Shown: positions 7,901 to 15,379 of the stretch, in pieces
Position numbering within the stretch: the stretch's first letter is position 1
Layout of the letters: every line of letters begins with the position of its first letter
NCBI GenBank assembly: GCA_015680685.1
Contig: MNCI01000819.1
Span: 1-28,924 of the forward strand
Length of the DNA stretch: 28,924 bases
Direction: 5' to 3'
Origin: Gnetum montanum
Lineage: Eukaryota; Streptophyta; Gnetopsida; Gnetales; Gnetaceae
The notes under the pieces: model-generated
Seen by the model: only the letters and a program-made list of their open reading frames with translations
The model's database searches: none
Told to the model about the DNA's origin: nothing
Made by a program: the position numbers and the translations under genes

Positions 7901-8565
7901 TTTAAATAAAAGAATAATATCAACTATTAAATATTATTTGCAAACCAATTTGCCCTAAGATTATTTTTCTCATTTTTTGAAATACAAGTTTAACATTCAA
8001 ACTGCAGATGATCCTTTCTAACTCACCAAGTATTTGTTTGAAGAGGCTGCAACATTCGAGTTACACGGGTGTTCATTTATTAACCTTTGACGATTCATCG
8101 TTATTTTGATTTATTTTGGTTCTATTTTCTTGTCCTAGTTATTGAATTCAGCAAAAGTGAGGTTAATTCTTCAGTGTGACCTTCATTATTTCATCATATT
8201 GACTCTACACCTGTTAATTTATTATAAGTTTGTTTACCATAGTGAATTAATTACTCAAGATGAGTTGATACATGCATAGGTTTTCTTGCCACGTTTAACC
8301 ATCTCATCACCAATTCATGAAAATAATCTGTGCCGTAAATATAAAAAATAGGCGATATGTTAAATCTTGGCTATTGATATTGTGACAGGTCTCTCCACAT
8401 GCACATTTTCATAAGGATTTGGGGTTGGATAGTTTGGACAGTGTGGAGCTTGTAATGGCTCTGGAAGAAGAGTTCAGTTTTGAGATTCCAGATAAGGATG
8501 CAGATAAAATTGAGTCAATCACTAATGCTATTGACTACATTGCTTCACATCCTGAAGCAAAGTAG
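1701..8565 (+). CDS. mtACP: Mitochondrial acyl carrier protein, two coding exons
   Basis: Joining 1701-1907 and 8389-8565 gives a 127-residue protein. Residues 1-36 are Arg-rich and lack acidic residues apart from one Glu, fitting a mitochondrial presequence. The mature part is a complete acyl carrier protein fold with the motif [11 protein letters not shown]. Ser84 in DSL is the expected attachment site for 4'-phosphopantetheine. The acidic helix II (ALEEEF) and the ending SHPEAK follow. Plant mitochondrial ACPs carry acyl chains in mitochondrial fatty-acid synthesis, which supplies octanoate for lipoate, and ACP is also found with respiratory complex I. Length fits the family. The ATG at 1701 is chosen because the reading frame upstream has no ATG. 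No disabling change is seen, so the gene is probably functional. Splice sites are predicted, not proven. Confidence 0.93.
2904..3011. repeat. Degenerate direct repeat, about 64-bp offset
   Basis: AATGCAGGATAACCC with TTCAACAGCAGGATTCCCAA (from 2904) and AATGCAGGAACTC with TTCAACGTCAGCATTCCCCAA (from 2968) are diverged copies. Two units only, inside the ACP intron. Confidence 0.5.
3402..3709 (-). repeat. 3' LTR of the small LTR element
   Basis: On the minus strand it starts TATTGGAATAGATAGCAATG (TG decayed to TA) and ends CCTAACA at 3402. It aligns along its length with 4759-5066. The best-kept parts are the runs ending GCATTGCTATCTATTCCAA and TGTGGTTGCTTTCAA. Confidence 0.75.
3835..3912. repeat. 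Perfect tandem duplication of a 39-bp unit
   Basis: Positions 3835-3873 and 3874-3912 are identical (unit begins TGATCAATGAATCCACAAGG). They lie in the internal part of the small LTR element. The lack of any difference, against the decayed surroundings, points to a recent slippage event. Confidence 0.95.
3913..4140. repeat. Degenerate minisatellite related to the 39-bp unit
   Basis: Loose repeats of an ACAA-CCAT-TTGCAAAAACAA theme occur at about 3970, 4040, 4090 and 4125, continuing from the perfect duplication. They resemble its core ACAAACCATTTTGCCAA. Unit length is irregular, about 40-55 bp. Confidence 0.5.
4759..5066 (-). repeat. 5' LTR of the small LTR element
   Basis: On the minus strand it starts TGTTGGAATAGATAGCAATG at 5066 and ends CCTTAACA at 4759, giving TG...CA ends and the same 308-bp length as its partner. 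The decayed primer-binding site lies next to its inner end. Confidence 0.75.
5238..5433. repeat. Diverged repeats of TTGGTGGAGAGGCCAACTAC
   Basis: TTTTGGTGGAGAGGCCAACT (5238), TTTTGCTGAGAGGTCAACTA (5348) and GCTTGGTGAAGAGATGAAC (about 5417) are related. The first two are 110 bp apart. The second and third fall inside the MITE-like unit. Confidence 0.45.
5330..5571. mobile_element. MITE-like unit with 17-bp terminal inverted repeats
   Basis: TATTATTTTGGCTGAGAG (5330-5347) is the inverted partner of CTCTCAGCCAAATAATA (5555-5571), with one extra T in the left arm. The unit is 242 bp, AT-rich and non-coding. GAT stands directly outside both ends (5327-5329, 5572-5574), a possible 3-bp target duplication. 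This fits a small non-autonomous DNA transposon. The superfamily cannot be named from this alone. Confidence 0.5.
5627..5781 (+). mobile_element. tRNA-derived SINE-like element
   Basis: An A-box-like TGACTTATTGGTTAAGG (5636-5652) and a B-box-like GGTTTGATCCTA (5679-5690) stand about 30 bp apart, as in a tRNA-derived RNA polymerase III promoter. The body ends TTTGTAATC before an A-run. It is not a working tRNA: there is no acceptor stem or cloverleaf. The TTGTAA-type 3' end recalls Au-like plant SINEs, which is a comparison from memory. Confidence 0.5.
5782..5895 (+). repeat. Tandem second copy of the SINE body
   Basis: This repeats 5668-5781 at a 114-bp offset. Shared landmarks are the B box (GCTTCGATCCCC from 5793), ATAGGCTA, ATAAGCATTATGC, TTGGTCCA-TAGATCCAT and GGTTGTAAT before a T/A-run. 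It lacks the A box, so it is a 5'-truncated copy or a tandem duplication. Confidence 0.6.
6011..6068. repeat. Perfect 13-bp inverted repeat, 32-nt loop
   Basis: ACTGTTCCATATA (6011-6023) and TATATGGAACAGT (6056-6068) are exact complements. The element is short and lacks obvious target duplications. It may be a relic of a hairpin-type transposon. Confidence 0.55.
6199..6262 (+). pseudogene. Fragment resembling mitochondrial small-subunit rRNA (NUMT-like)
   Basis: The stretch contains GCATGGCCCTTAT, then after a few bases CACACGTGCTACAATG, AATGACAA and AAGCAAGGC, in the order found in bacterial-type small-subunit rRNA around the universal ACACACGTGCTACAATGG segment. The GCATGGCCCTTAT and AATGACAA wording is closer to plant mitochondrial rRNA than to plastid 16S. 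Small deletions and changes show decay, and the flanks are not rRNA-like that I can show. The simplest reading is a short, old insertion of mitochondrial DNA. Based on recalled consensus, not an alignment. Confidence 0.5.
6570..7910 (+). pseudogene. LINE remnant: RT C-terminal half and zinc-knuckle tail
   Basis: [10 protein letters not shown] (about 6618-6647) is the reverse-transcriptase active-site box (Y-x-D-D). It is followed by [16 protein letters not shown] and FRYLGLH, standard downstream RT motifs of non-LTR retrotransposons. Thumb-like sequence continues to about 7180. A further block at 7440-7752 has [20 protein letters not shown] and GALEDDQHG, the C-terminal Cys/His region, with a key Cys replaced (GYH). 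Stops and shifts at 6930-7000 and 7180-7440 make it dead. The end near 7905 has AATAAAAG. The EN and N-terminal RT parts are missing, as is usual for 5'-truncated LINE copies. Confidence 0.8.
8389..8565 (+). CDS. mtACP: mtACP coding exon 2 (phosphopantetheine site and C-terminus)
   Basis: Follows the acceptor TTGTGACAG| and codes for 58 residues from VSPHAHF to SHPEAK, then TAG at 8563-8565. It contains DSLDS with the prosthetic-group serine (codon 8431-8433). The absence of any frame break across 177 bp, amid heavily decayed surroundings, is itself evidence of selection. No clear AATAAA signal follows closely. Confidence 0.93.
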   Translation, partial: VSPHAHFHKDLGLDSLDSVELVMALEEEFSFEIPDKDADKIESITNAIDYIASHPEAK

Positions 8566-9920
8566 CAGCCGGGAAATTTCCTGGTCCTTCATTACTTTTT
8601 GTTGCTTCTAATAAGTATTGTTTTCCATCTTTATCACCATTCCTTAGATGTCATTTATGCATCTTATACCAAAAGTACTTCAAATGAATATCCAGAACAA
8701 AGAGTCTTTCATAAAAAGATGCTTTTCTTGTATCTCTTTTTGCAGTCAATGGTATCCTACCATGTTTTGGTGTGTTTGACAATCTATAAAAACCCGTGTT
8801 ATTTTGCATTTAGTCTATAGTGTCTGATTTTCTATTTTAGTACTTGTTTATGTAGAGCACAAAGTATTGCAGCTACCAGCATGTTTAGTGTAATTCTGAT
8901 CATCAGTTGATGCTTACCCCTTCTAATTTGATATTCTTGAGTAGTTTTAGGCTTCCTCTGGAAATCTTGTGTTTCTCTAATATTTATTTATTGCGTTTAT
9001 ATGTTCATCGGCCTCTGCTATCCTATTATTCTAGTTCTTCCTTTATCATCATGTTGTTTCATTTTGCAGTTTTTATAGATTCGTATTTAATAATTAATGA
9101 ACCATACGGAGGATAACCAGGCACTGCTAGACAGGAATACTGAAAAATGTCTGGCATACAGGTGATCTAACTTAATTTCTTGCAATGATTGGCAATAGTT
9201 GCTCCCGATAGCTTTGTGGTTCTTTGTAATATTACTACGCCCTTTTTTCCTTGTAATCTTGAGGCTTGAAAGCCTTGACTATTTTTTTTCCATGTCCCTT
9301 CTAGAATTATGTAAATGCACATCATGCGGTTTGATGATGTTCCTTGGCAGATTGGCACTACCATTTTCGATGTTGTGAAAATTTTAAAACTCATGCAGGC
9401 CTAATTTCAGGGTTGCTTTTGGTTTTGTTGGCCAGCAAATTACATATGGTTATCGAGTTACATATGGTTCATCCAGCACAAATAGGGTATTTATTGTGGT
9501 ACCACGACCAACCCAGGAAATACGTTTCCCTAGTTCAATCAACTTTTATATCTAATCTGATATTCGTAGATGTCATCAAAAAGTCTTTTCAAGTAATGGC
9601 TATGGACATTGAGATCGATAAACATCGATCAACTTTATATTTTCGAAACTTAAACAACTAAGTCTTATTAACATACTGATTTTTCTGCCATCCACTTTTC
9701 ATACACTTTCCACTCTTATTAGCAAACAAATTTGGAACTGTTTGCAATAGGCATGAAGCATACACGTATATTTTTGGAATATAAGTTTAAAACTCGGTGA
9801 CATTAAAAGAGGTTGTTTCAGGAGTGTGGAAAGGGGTTACGTATGGAATTTTGGTGAAACTCAACTCATGTCTCAATATTTCTGGTTTCGAGAAAATTTA
9901 AACTATTTCAAAAATTAGGC
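8566..9920 (+). other. ACP 3' flank, no gene seen
   Basis: The first part should be the 3' UTR of mtACP, but I cannot place its end because no standard AATAAA is nearby. Open frames here (the longest 9344-9661, 105 codons) show no domain or composition typical of a protein. Confidence 0.5.
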
Positions 9921-9925
9921 TTTTG

Positions 9926-10130
9926 TGAAAGAGAACTTGGAAGAAAATTTTAGAAAAGTTTGTTCACTCATTAATCACTAACCAATGTAGTTGCAAGAAA
10001 ATTTGGAAGAGAATCCTTGATAAAAAAGAATAAAGTTCATATATCCGTGAAAGAAGAATTATGAGAAAACCCTGGTAAAAGAAAGTAATGGTGTAGATAT
10101 GAAAGAAGAATTTTGAGGGAAAAAGTACAA
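9926..10130. repeat. Degenerate minisatellite, about 53-bp unit
   Basis: GAAAGA-GAA-TT-GA related units start near 9928, 9993, 10047 and 10100. The last three are 53-54 bp apart (for example GTGAAAGAAGAATTATGAG and ATGAAAGAAGAATTTTGAG). Purine-rich on the + strand, non-coding. Confidence 0.55.
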
Positions 10131-10379
10131 TTATAATAGTATAAGGTAAATAAGAAAAGAAAAACATTTCATATTAATAACTAAAAAGTATGGACGATTT
10201 AAATATAAAAACCATAGATATATATAATGAATAGATAGCTAATCTAGTAATATAGGTTCTTAAAAAAATGTTTAAATATTATTGCCTTCATTTTTTTTGA
10301 TATTGAAAATTTCCATACGTTTATGTATTTGTTTGAGAGTATCTTTTTCCTTTATAAAATTCAAATCTCACAATCAAAT

Positions 10380-10640
10380 CTTCCTATGATTAGATAGGTT
10401 CTCTTCACCTCTTTTTGAATATTATGATTGGGAATCTTCTTCTTGGCATTATGAAATTGTGATTGGGATGCTTTTCCTTGGCATTATGAAATTTTTTCTA
10501 TAACTAGGAAGATTTGCTTTGGCATTATATCCAAAATATATATATAGGAATCTTTCCTTTGCATTATGACAAGAAAATAAAAAAATAAAAAAAATTTACT
10601 ATGATTAACAAGGATCTCTTCACTCAACTATGAGTTGGCC
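10380..10640. repeat. Degenerate tandem repeat, about 35-41-bp unit
   Basis: TTGGCATTATGAAATT at about 10443 and 10478, TTTGGCATTATAT at 10519 and TTTGCATTATGAC at 10558, each preceded by a GGAATCTT- or GGGATGCTT-like segment, form four units. Flanking CTATGATTA...GGTTCTCTTCA (10384) and CTATGATTA...GGATCTCTTCA (10599) look like outer, more diverged units. Confidence 0.6.
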
Positions 10641-11349
10641 TCTCAACTAAAATTACAAACCTATTAACCATAAGGAAAATAGTTTCATAATAAATTTGTA
10701 TCTAACCAATTTAAAAAGTATTACTATTTCTTAGGGTGACATCCCATTTTTGGTGGCATGACAAACATCAAAAATATGTGTTATATTCAACATTATGCAT
10801 AGTAAATATGATGGGGAAAATGTAGAAGAAAAAAAAAAGAGAAACTTTTATTAATAAGAAAATTGAGAATGTATAAGTTTATTTGGATCATACTTTTGAG
10901 GGTTCTTTGAGGTTGTCTTCCATTAGCATCTATCTTTTAGAGGTCATTTAGCGCTACTATCATTGGTAGATATAGACTTAGCTTGAAGGGTTGGTATAAA
11001 TACTGTAGGTCAAACCCTCAGAAGGTTACCTTAAGAGATATGTTTGTAATTATAATACACCTTTTCATTAAGGGTTTTTAAATAATAATTATAATTTTTG
11101 GTTATGGAATGTCACGATTTAGAAATGGGGACATGACACTTGAGTATTTAGTAATGGTGGAATCTTTTAAAAAGTCAAAGGAGATTTTATTTTTTGATCA
11201 ATAGTTTCAATTTTGATTATTGTTATAATTAGAGAACTAATATTTAAAGGAAAATTATTTGTTGTTTTTTCATGTATTTAGGTCATGTTGAGGTGTACAA
11301 CTTTGTAAGATAGTTTGTTATTTTGGCTAGTATGTGGTTAGCTAATAAT
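10641..11349. other. AT-rich intergenic sequence, nothing definable
   Basis: No open frame of interest, no RNA gene and no clear repeat. A segment near 10845-10880 (CTTTTATTAATAAGAAAATT) weakly resembles the poly(A)-signal part of the solo LTR at 11690, but this could be chance. Confidence 0.4.
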
Positions 11350-11420
11350 AAAGTGTTAGCCTAGTGGTAAGAATCTTGAAATGAAAATCCTTAGTTACAA
11401 GTTCAATTTTAGTGGAAAAT
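11350..11420 (+). repeat. tRNA-like (SINE-head) sequence
   Basis: GTGTTAGCCTAGTGGTAAGA (about 11352-11371) looks like a tRNA A-box region, and AAGTTCAATTTTAG about 30 bp on resembles a decayed B box. No cloverleaf can be closed, so this is a SINE-like remnant and not a tRNA gene. Confidence 0.4.
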
Positions 11421-11582
11421 ATTGTGAAAGAAATTCTAAAACTAGTGCGGTCTAACAAATCTAACAGAAGTTTAAGGCATAATGAATAAAGGTTAACAAT
11501 GTGCAATGATGCCTAAATAAATGGATTTCAAACAAAGGCTTTTGCAATGTTTAAAATGATCCTTTAACTTCATCATAACTAG

Positions 11583-12422
11583 TGATGTAGAGCATACCTC
11601 AATAGACCCCAAAAGGATCCATTCCATAAACTTCCTAAGCAAATTTAGCTTAGAAAACAAGAACACAATAAAATGGAGAAAATTTCCCTTTTATTAAGAA
11701 AACTCTTAGAATGTAGAGAAATACATCAAAGATGACGAGCCAAGCTCAACTCACAACTCTTCCAAGGATTTTATAGGCGACACATCTCCTCTTAATCCTC
11801 AATTACTTGCCATGGAGCCAAAGCTCAAGACAAGACACTTATAAGAGATTTTCTTAACCTCTCTCAAGTGTTGTCCCTTGCCTCTCACAAATTCTCTTGC
11901 GTAAGCTCTCAAGAGACCTTTCAAATCTCTCACTTCATTCTCCTTTCTCCATCTTGTCCAAACTTAGGCCTTGGACACTTATTTATAGCTTATTGATATG
12001 ACTTTTCGTCTTCCTTCATATTCAAAAATACAAATTAATGTCCATTGCTTGTCAGAGACATCTTGCTCAAAAGTAGCCCGTTCACAGAAGAGATGTCTTT
12101 GTACCAGGGGAGACATCTTTGAAGTAGTAGAGATGTCTTTCTGCTAGGATAGACATCTATCTCCTAGTGAAGATGTCTATCCAAACAAGCCCAAAATTCA
12201 AGATGCTTGTTTCGAGGTCTTGAGGATTCAAACACCTCCAAACAAGTTCCCATTGATCATTGAACCCCCTAAACTCATCAAAAGAAGTTCTAAACACTTC
12301 CAAACATGCCTAAACACCCTGGAATCATCATTAACAAGGTCAACACAAAAAGACATACAAACAGGGCTCACCCATCTAAAATACATTGAGGATTACACAA
12401 AGGCTGGGTGATGTCCTCATCA
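11583..12422 (-). mobile_element. Solo LTR, 840 bp, with perfect 5-bp target duplication
   Basis: On the minus strand it starts TGATGAGGACATCACCC (12422) and ends CTCTACATCA (11583). ACTAG stands directly outside both ends (11578-11582, 12423-12427). Inside, on the minus strand, are a U3 with an AGATGTCT array (12057-12178), a TATA box CTATAAATAAG (11988-11978) and AATAAAAGGG (near 11697-11688) as a poly(A)-type signal. No internal region adjoins it, so it is a solo LTR left by recombination between two LTRs. Open frames within it are spurious. Confidence 0.92.
12057..12178. repeat. Phased, alternating AGATGTCT / AGACATCT array
   Basis: Starts are at 12057 (AGACATCT), 12091 (AGATGTCT), 12111 (AGACATCT), 12131 (AGATGTCT), 12151 (AGACATCT) and 12171 (AGATGTCT). 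The last five are exactly 20 bp apart and switch strand each time. The sequences between them differ, so this is not plain tandem duplication. It lies in U3 of the solo LTR, about 70-190 bp upstream of its TATA box on the minus strand. Confidence 0.93.
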
Positions 12423-12775
12423 ACTAGAGTTAATAATGCCTAATTATATTAAATATGTGAAGTTCCCACATTAGCATGGAGAGGTGTAATTAAAGAAGCT
12501 ACTCCATCATAAGGCCTAAGAGAGACATCGAGGCTTTAGGATGACTACGTAAAACATAGGTTTGCTAACAAGGAATACTAATGAAAATATGAATTTGATA
12601 AAGAGGAAAAGAGTCAATAGAGCAAAACAAAGTGGAAGGGTGAGAAAACAAAGAATATTAGAGAATGTTTTAAAGTTTCTTATAATGGATGGAAAGACAA
12701 CTTTAGAAATGGAGTAGGAATAACAATAAATGAATGATAAAGTGGTAGAAGTTACTTAAAGAAGTGATAGAATCA

Positions 12776-13309
12776 TGATGAGTGATGAATATTCCCAATG
12801 TCCAACAATATAATCTATAAGTATTGTAATAGACTATGTCATAATTTGATGATAGAGGAGGTAGAAGGTTTAGCCTATTTATGTTAGATTAAGATCGTTG
12901 TCTTCTTGATTATACTTGTAGTGGTTTTAGATCATATGGTAAGTGTAATCAAGGCGTATTATCAATAATGTTATTTAATTACAAGAAAATAAAGTATAGA
13001 AAAATTAGAAAAATTATAAATTTATGCTAAGTTAAAGTGTTGCAATGTGAAGAAATTAATCTCAGTCTTTATTACTATTCAGGGATACATCCAAGCATAA
13101 CCACTTAAATGAAGACTCTTTTCAATCAATCTAAATATATGTTATTGGTACTTGTTGATTGTTCTAAGCTATGGAAAGAAATTGTAAGAGTTCTGCTACT
13201 GTAAATAAAAAATTGATGATTTTTACCATTGTGGCGTGCATATATATAAATGAAAATTTTCACTTGTGTTCATGCATCTTTAGGAAAATAGAATTTTTTG
13301 TCTTTATCA
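12776..13309 (-). mobile_element. Solo LTR (copy A) inserted in the LINE, 534 bp
   Basis: Starts on the + strand with TGATGAGTGATGAATATTCCC, matching LTR copy C (TGATGAGTGGTGAGGTATCCC), and ends TTTATCA. AATCA stands directly outside both ends (12771-12775, 13310-13314). Removing the LTR and one AATCA restores the LINE reading from SDRIM into NITIVLGKNVY. It carries the family hairpin (12906-12952) and a TATA-like run near 13240. It is shorter than copies B and C (804 and 798 bp), so it has lost sequence, and it has very few CpGs. Confidence 0.9.
12906..12952. other. Conserved LTR hairpin, copy A
   Basis: TTGATTATACTT (12906-12917) pairs with AAGTGTAATCAA (12941-12952) over 12 bp with one G-U, around a 23-nt loop. 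It follows GATCGTTGTCTTC, which all three copies share. Confidence 0.75.
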
Positions 13310-14359
13310 AATCATGAACATTACGATTGTTTTGGGAAAAAATGTTTATATCCCAAGTATCTATCCATCGCAATTTAGTTCAACGGATCATGTTAAGAGG
13401 CCATTTTGGAATTCTTTTGATGACCTTATATAACAATTACTAAAGCATAAAGGTATCATTATTGGAGGATATTTCAATGGACATGTAGAAGCAACAAGAA
13501 TAGGTTATGAGAGGGTTCATGAAGGGCATGACATTCGAGAGAGAAAATAATATGGAGGACTCTATTCTTGAGTTTTGTGTATGCCTATGATCTTGCAATG
13601 ATTAATATCTATTTAAAGAATAGGGTTGACCACTTGGTGACGCTAAAGAGTACAAGCAACTCAACTCAAATAGACTACATCATGATGATAAAGAGATATT
13701 GGAAAAATTGTAAGAATTATAGTCATCTCTGGAGAAAGTCTTACAACATAACGTAGATTTATGATTACTGCTAAGGGTGGTGTCAACAAAGATTCTAAGA
13801 AGGGATTGCCTCATACAAAGTGGTAGAATCTAAAGTAAGATAAGACATTATAATTTAAGGATAGATTGATCGTAGAAGGATATTGGGATTTGAACTTAGA
13901 TGTGAATGATAGTTAGATTCAAATGAAAAAAATTATATATAGAATATAGGGAAGGACATCCTTAGGATTTCCAAAGGGAATAAGCATATTCACAAGGAAA
14001 CATGATGGTAGAGAAAGAAAGTACAACATAAAATTCAAGATATTAAGTGTTATAAGGAATGGTAACAAAGTAGGAAATAAGATGAATTTTAAAAATAAAA
14101 GTTAGCGTAGTATATGATGAAGAAGATAGTGAAAAAGGATAAACTTAGTGCTTTCAATTACTTTTATGAGAAGCTAGGAATCAAGAAGAATGAGAAATCG
14201 ATCTATAAGTTGGTAAAGGCTTGAAACAAAAGGTGCAAAGATATTGATTGAATTAGATGTATTAAGTTAGATGATAAAAGTATCTTATTTTCAAACAATG
14301 AAATTTTGAAGTGATGAAGTGTTTATTTTCAAGTTCTATATAAGAAAGAATTTTCTAGA

Positions 14360-15163
14360 TGATGAATGGCTAGTAACCCTATGCCCAACCATACAAATCA
14401 TAAAAGTGCATGCACGATCCAATTAAATTTTGTGGACTAGGTTTAGTTAGATGCCTTAGTTAGTTATGTGCTAGATCATTGATCGTTGTCTTTCCAATCA
14501 CACTTATGTGGGCTCAAGTTGTATGGATAAGTGTGTTTGAGGCACATGGCTAAAGTTTATTATTAAAATATTAATCTAATTAACCTAAGTATAGGAAATG
14601 AATCTAATCTAGCCTAAGTGTAGAGCATCCATCCCTAACTTATCGACACATGTTAGACATGTATTAACATTGCTAGGTTATCAAGTGTTTATTGCTAGGC
14701 ATACCAAGTATCCACTATTAGGATTACCAAACATTAATATGTTTATGCTCAAAGTTGGTTATACTCACACAAATTACTTTAAGTTCAATGAAGTAAAGCA
14801 TTTAACTAAGTGGATGAAAAGTAAAAGAATAGTTAAAGCAAATTTCAAAGTAAAAGATTAAAACACTAAGCCAAGTACTACAATGAATAAAATAGATCTT
14901 AATTTTATTTTCATCATGCATGTGTATCTAAGTACATCAAGCACTTGAATAAAAATTCATATAGTCCACTTAATCTACGTTGTGGGCACTAGATGGAAAA
15001 ACTCTAACTTTCACATAATGAAATTGTAAGAGTATAGCTAAGCAAATGACTAAATGGTGCTATAAATGTGGTGGGTATGTTCATTTATGGAACTTGTGTC
15101 AATGTTGATGTGTTGACAAAGCAAGGGCTACATTGATGCAATTGACTTAATTGATGTTCATCA
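14360..15163 (-). mobile_element. 3' LTR, TGATGAG family (copy B), 804 bp
   Basis: Starts on the + strand TGATGAATGG and ends GTTCATCA. It aligns with copy C (798 bp) at landmarks along its length: CCCAACCATAC, GCACGATCC, GATCGTTGTCTTTCC, GGTTATCAAGTGTT, GAATAAAAATTCAT and GTGGGCAC. It is followed by internal sequence matching that next to copy C, so this is the 3' LTR of a minus-strand element. Most CpGs have become TpG or CpA, and the U3 palindromes are no longer visible: an old copy. It interrupts the LINE at 14359. Confidence 0.85.
14495..14539. other. Conserved LTR hairpin, copy B
   Basis: CAATCACACTTAT (14495-14507) pairs with ATAAGTGTGTTTG (14527-14539), 12 of 13 pairs, 19-nt loop. 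Several stem bases differ from copies A and C, yet pairing is kept. Confidence 0.75.
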
Positions 15164-15290
15164 TACCTTGAGGATTGACTAAAGATTTGTCATTGAGTAA
15201 ACAAAATGGGGATTGAGTTATTTACAAAATTGGGGAAGTATGAGATTGATTGATTGGCTACTTTAAGTGCTTGATGAAAAGAACTATTTG
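15164..15290 (-). other. 3' internal tail of the copy-B element
   Basis: TACCTTGAGGATTGA, TTGAGT, TTACAAAATTGGGGAAGTAT and GATTGATTGATTG parallel the sequence next to copy C (28292-28375: TACCCCCACGATTGA, TTGAGT, TTACAAAATATTGGGAATGTAT, TATTGATTGA). This is the internal 3' end of the element, with a decayed polypurine tract. Confidence 0.65.
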
Positions 15291-15379
15291 AGTGGTTATA
15301 ATTTGACTCACAAAATTGGATACATAATAAAATTTTGGCCTTAGTTGATATGTACAAGTTTGACCAAGGCATATGTCTT

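Larger units (their letters stand above)
1908..8388 (+). other. 6481-bp phase-0 intron of mtACP loaded with transposons
   Basis: The intron runs from GTGCTA to TGACAG. It contains, in order, a short degenerate tandem repeat, a small LTR element (3402-5066), a MITE-like unit (5330-5571), tandem SINE-like units (5627-5895), a 13-bp inverted repeat (6011-6068), an rRNA-like fragment (6199-6262) and a LINE remnant (6570-7910). I see nothing definable in 1950-2900, 3012-3401, 5072-5237, 6263-6569 or 7920-8380 beyond AT-rich sequence. Long, transposon-filled introns are well known in conifers. Confidence 0.85.
12480..14359 (+). pseudogene. RTE-type LINE remnant (endonuclease and linker), split by a solo LTR
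   Basis: Across several frames I read KRKRVN near the start, then GWKDNFRNGVGITIN and KVVEV up to 12775. After the LTR insertion the frame goes on with LGKNVYIP, VKRPFWNSFDDLI, GGYFNGHVE (the GGDFNGHVG box of AP-type endonucleases with the key Asp changed to Tyr), GYERVHEGHD, ILEF, AYDLAMINIYLKNRVDHLVT and TQIDYIM. The linker before the RT follows (FNYFYEKLG, SIYKLVKA, FYIRKNFL), ending at LTR copy B at 14360. No RT follows. The order is that of the RTE clade in plants. Many stops and shifts. Confidence 0.75.

Noticed and set aside
9344-9661. 105-codon + strand open frame downstream of mtACP
   Set aside because: No domain, unusual composition, no neighbouring support and no splice context. 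Likely chance in AT-rich DNA.
9964-10167. 67-codon minus-strand frame rich in Phe/Leu/Ile
   Set aside because: It is the complement of a purine-rich minisatellite. The apparent membrane protein is a by-product of the repeat.
11350-11420. Functional tRNA gene
   Set aside because: A- and B-box-like sequences are present, but no acceptor stem or cloverleaf closes. Treated as a SINE-like remnant.
12220-12411. 63-codon + strand frame
   Set aside because: Lies entirely inside U3 of the solo LTR at 11583-12422, on its non-transcribed side.
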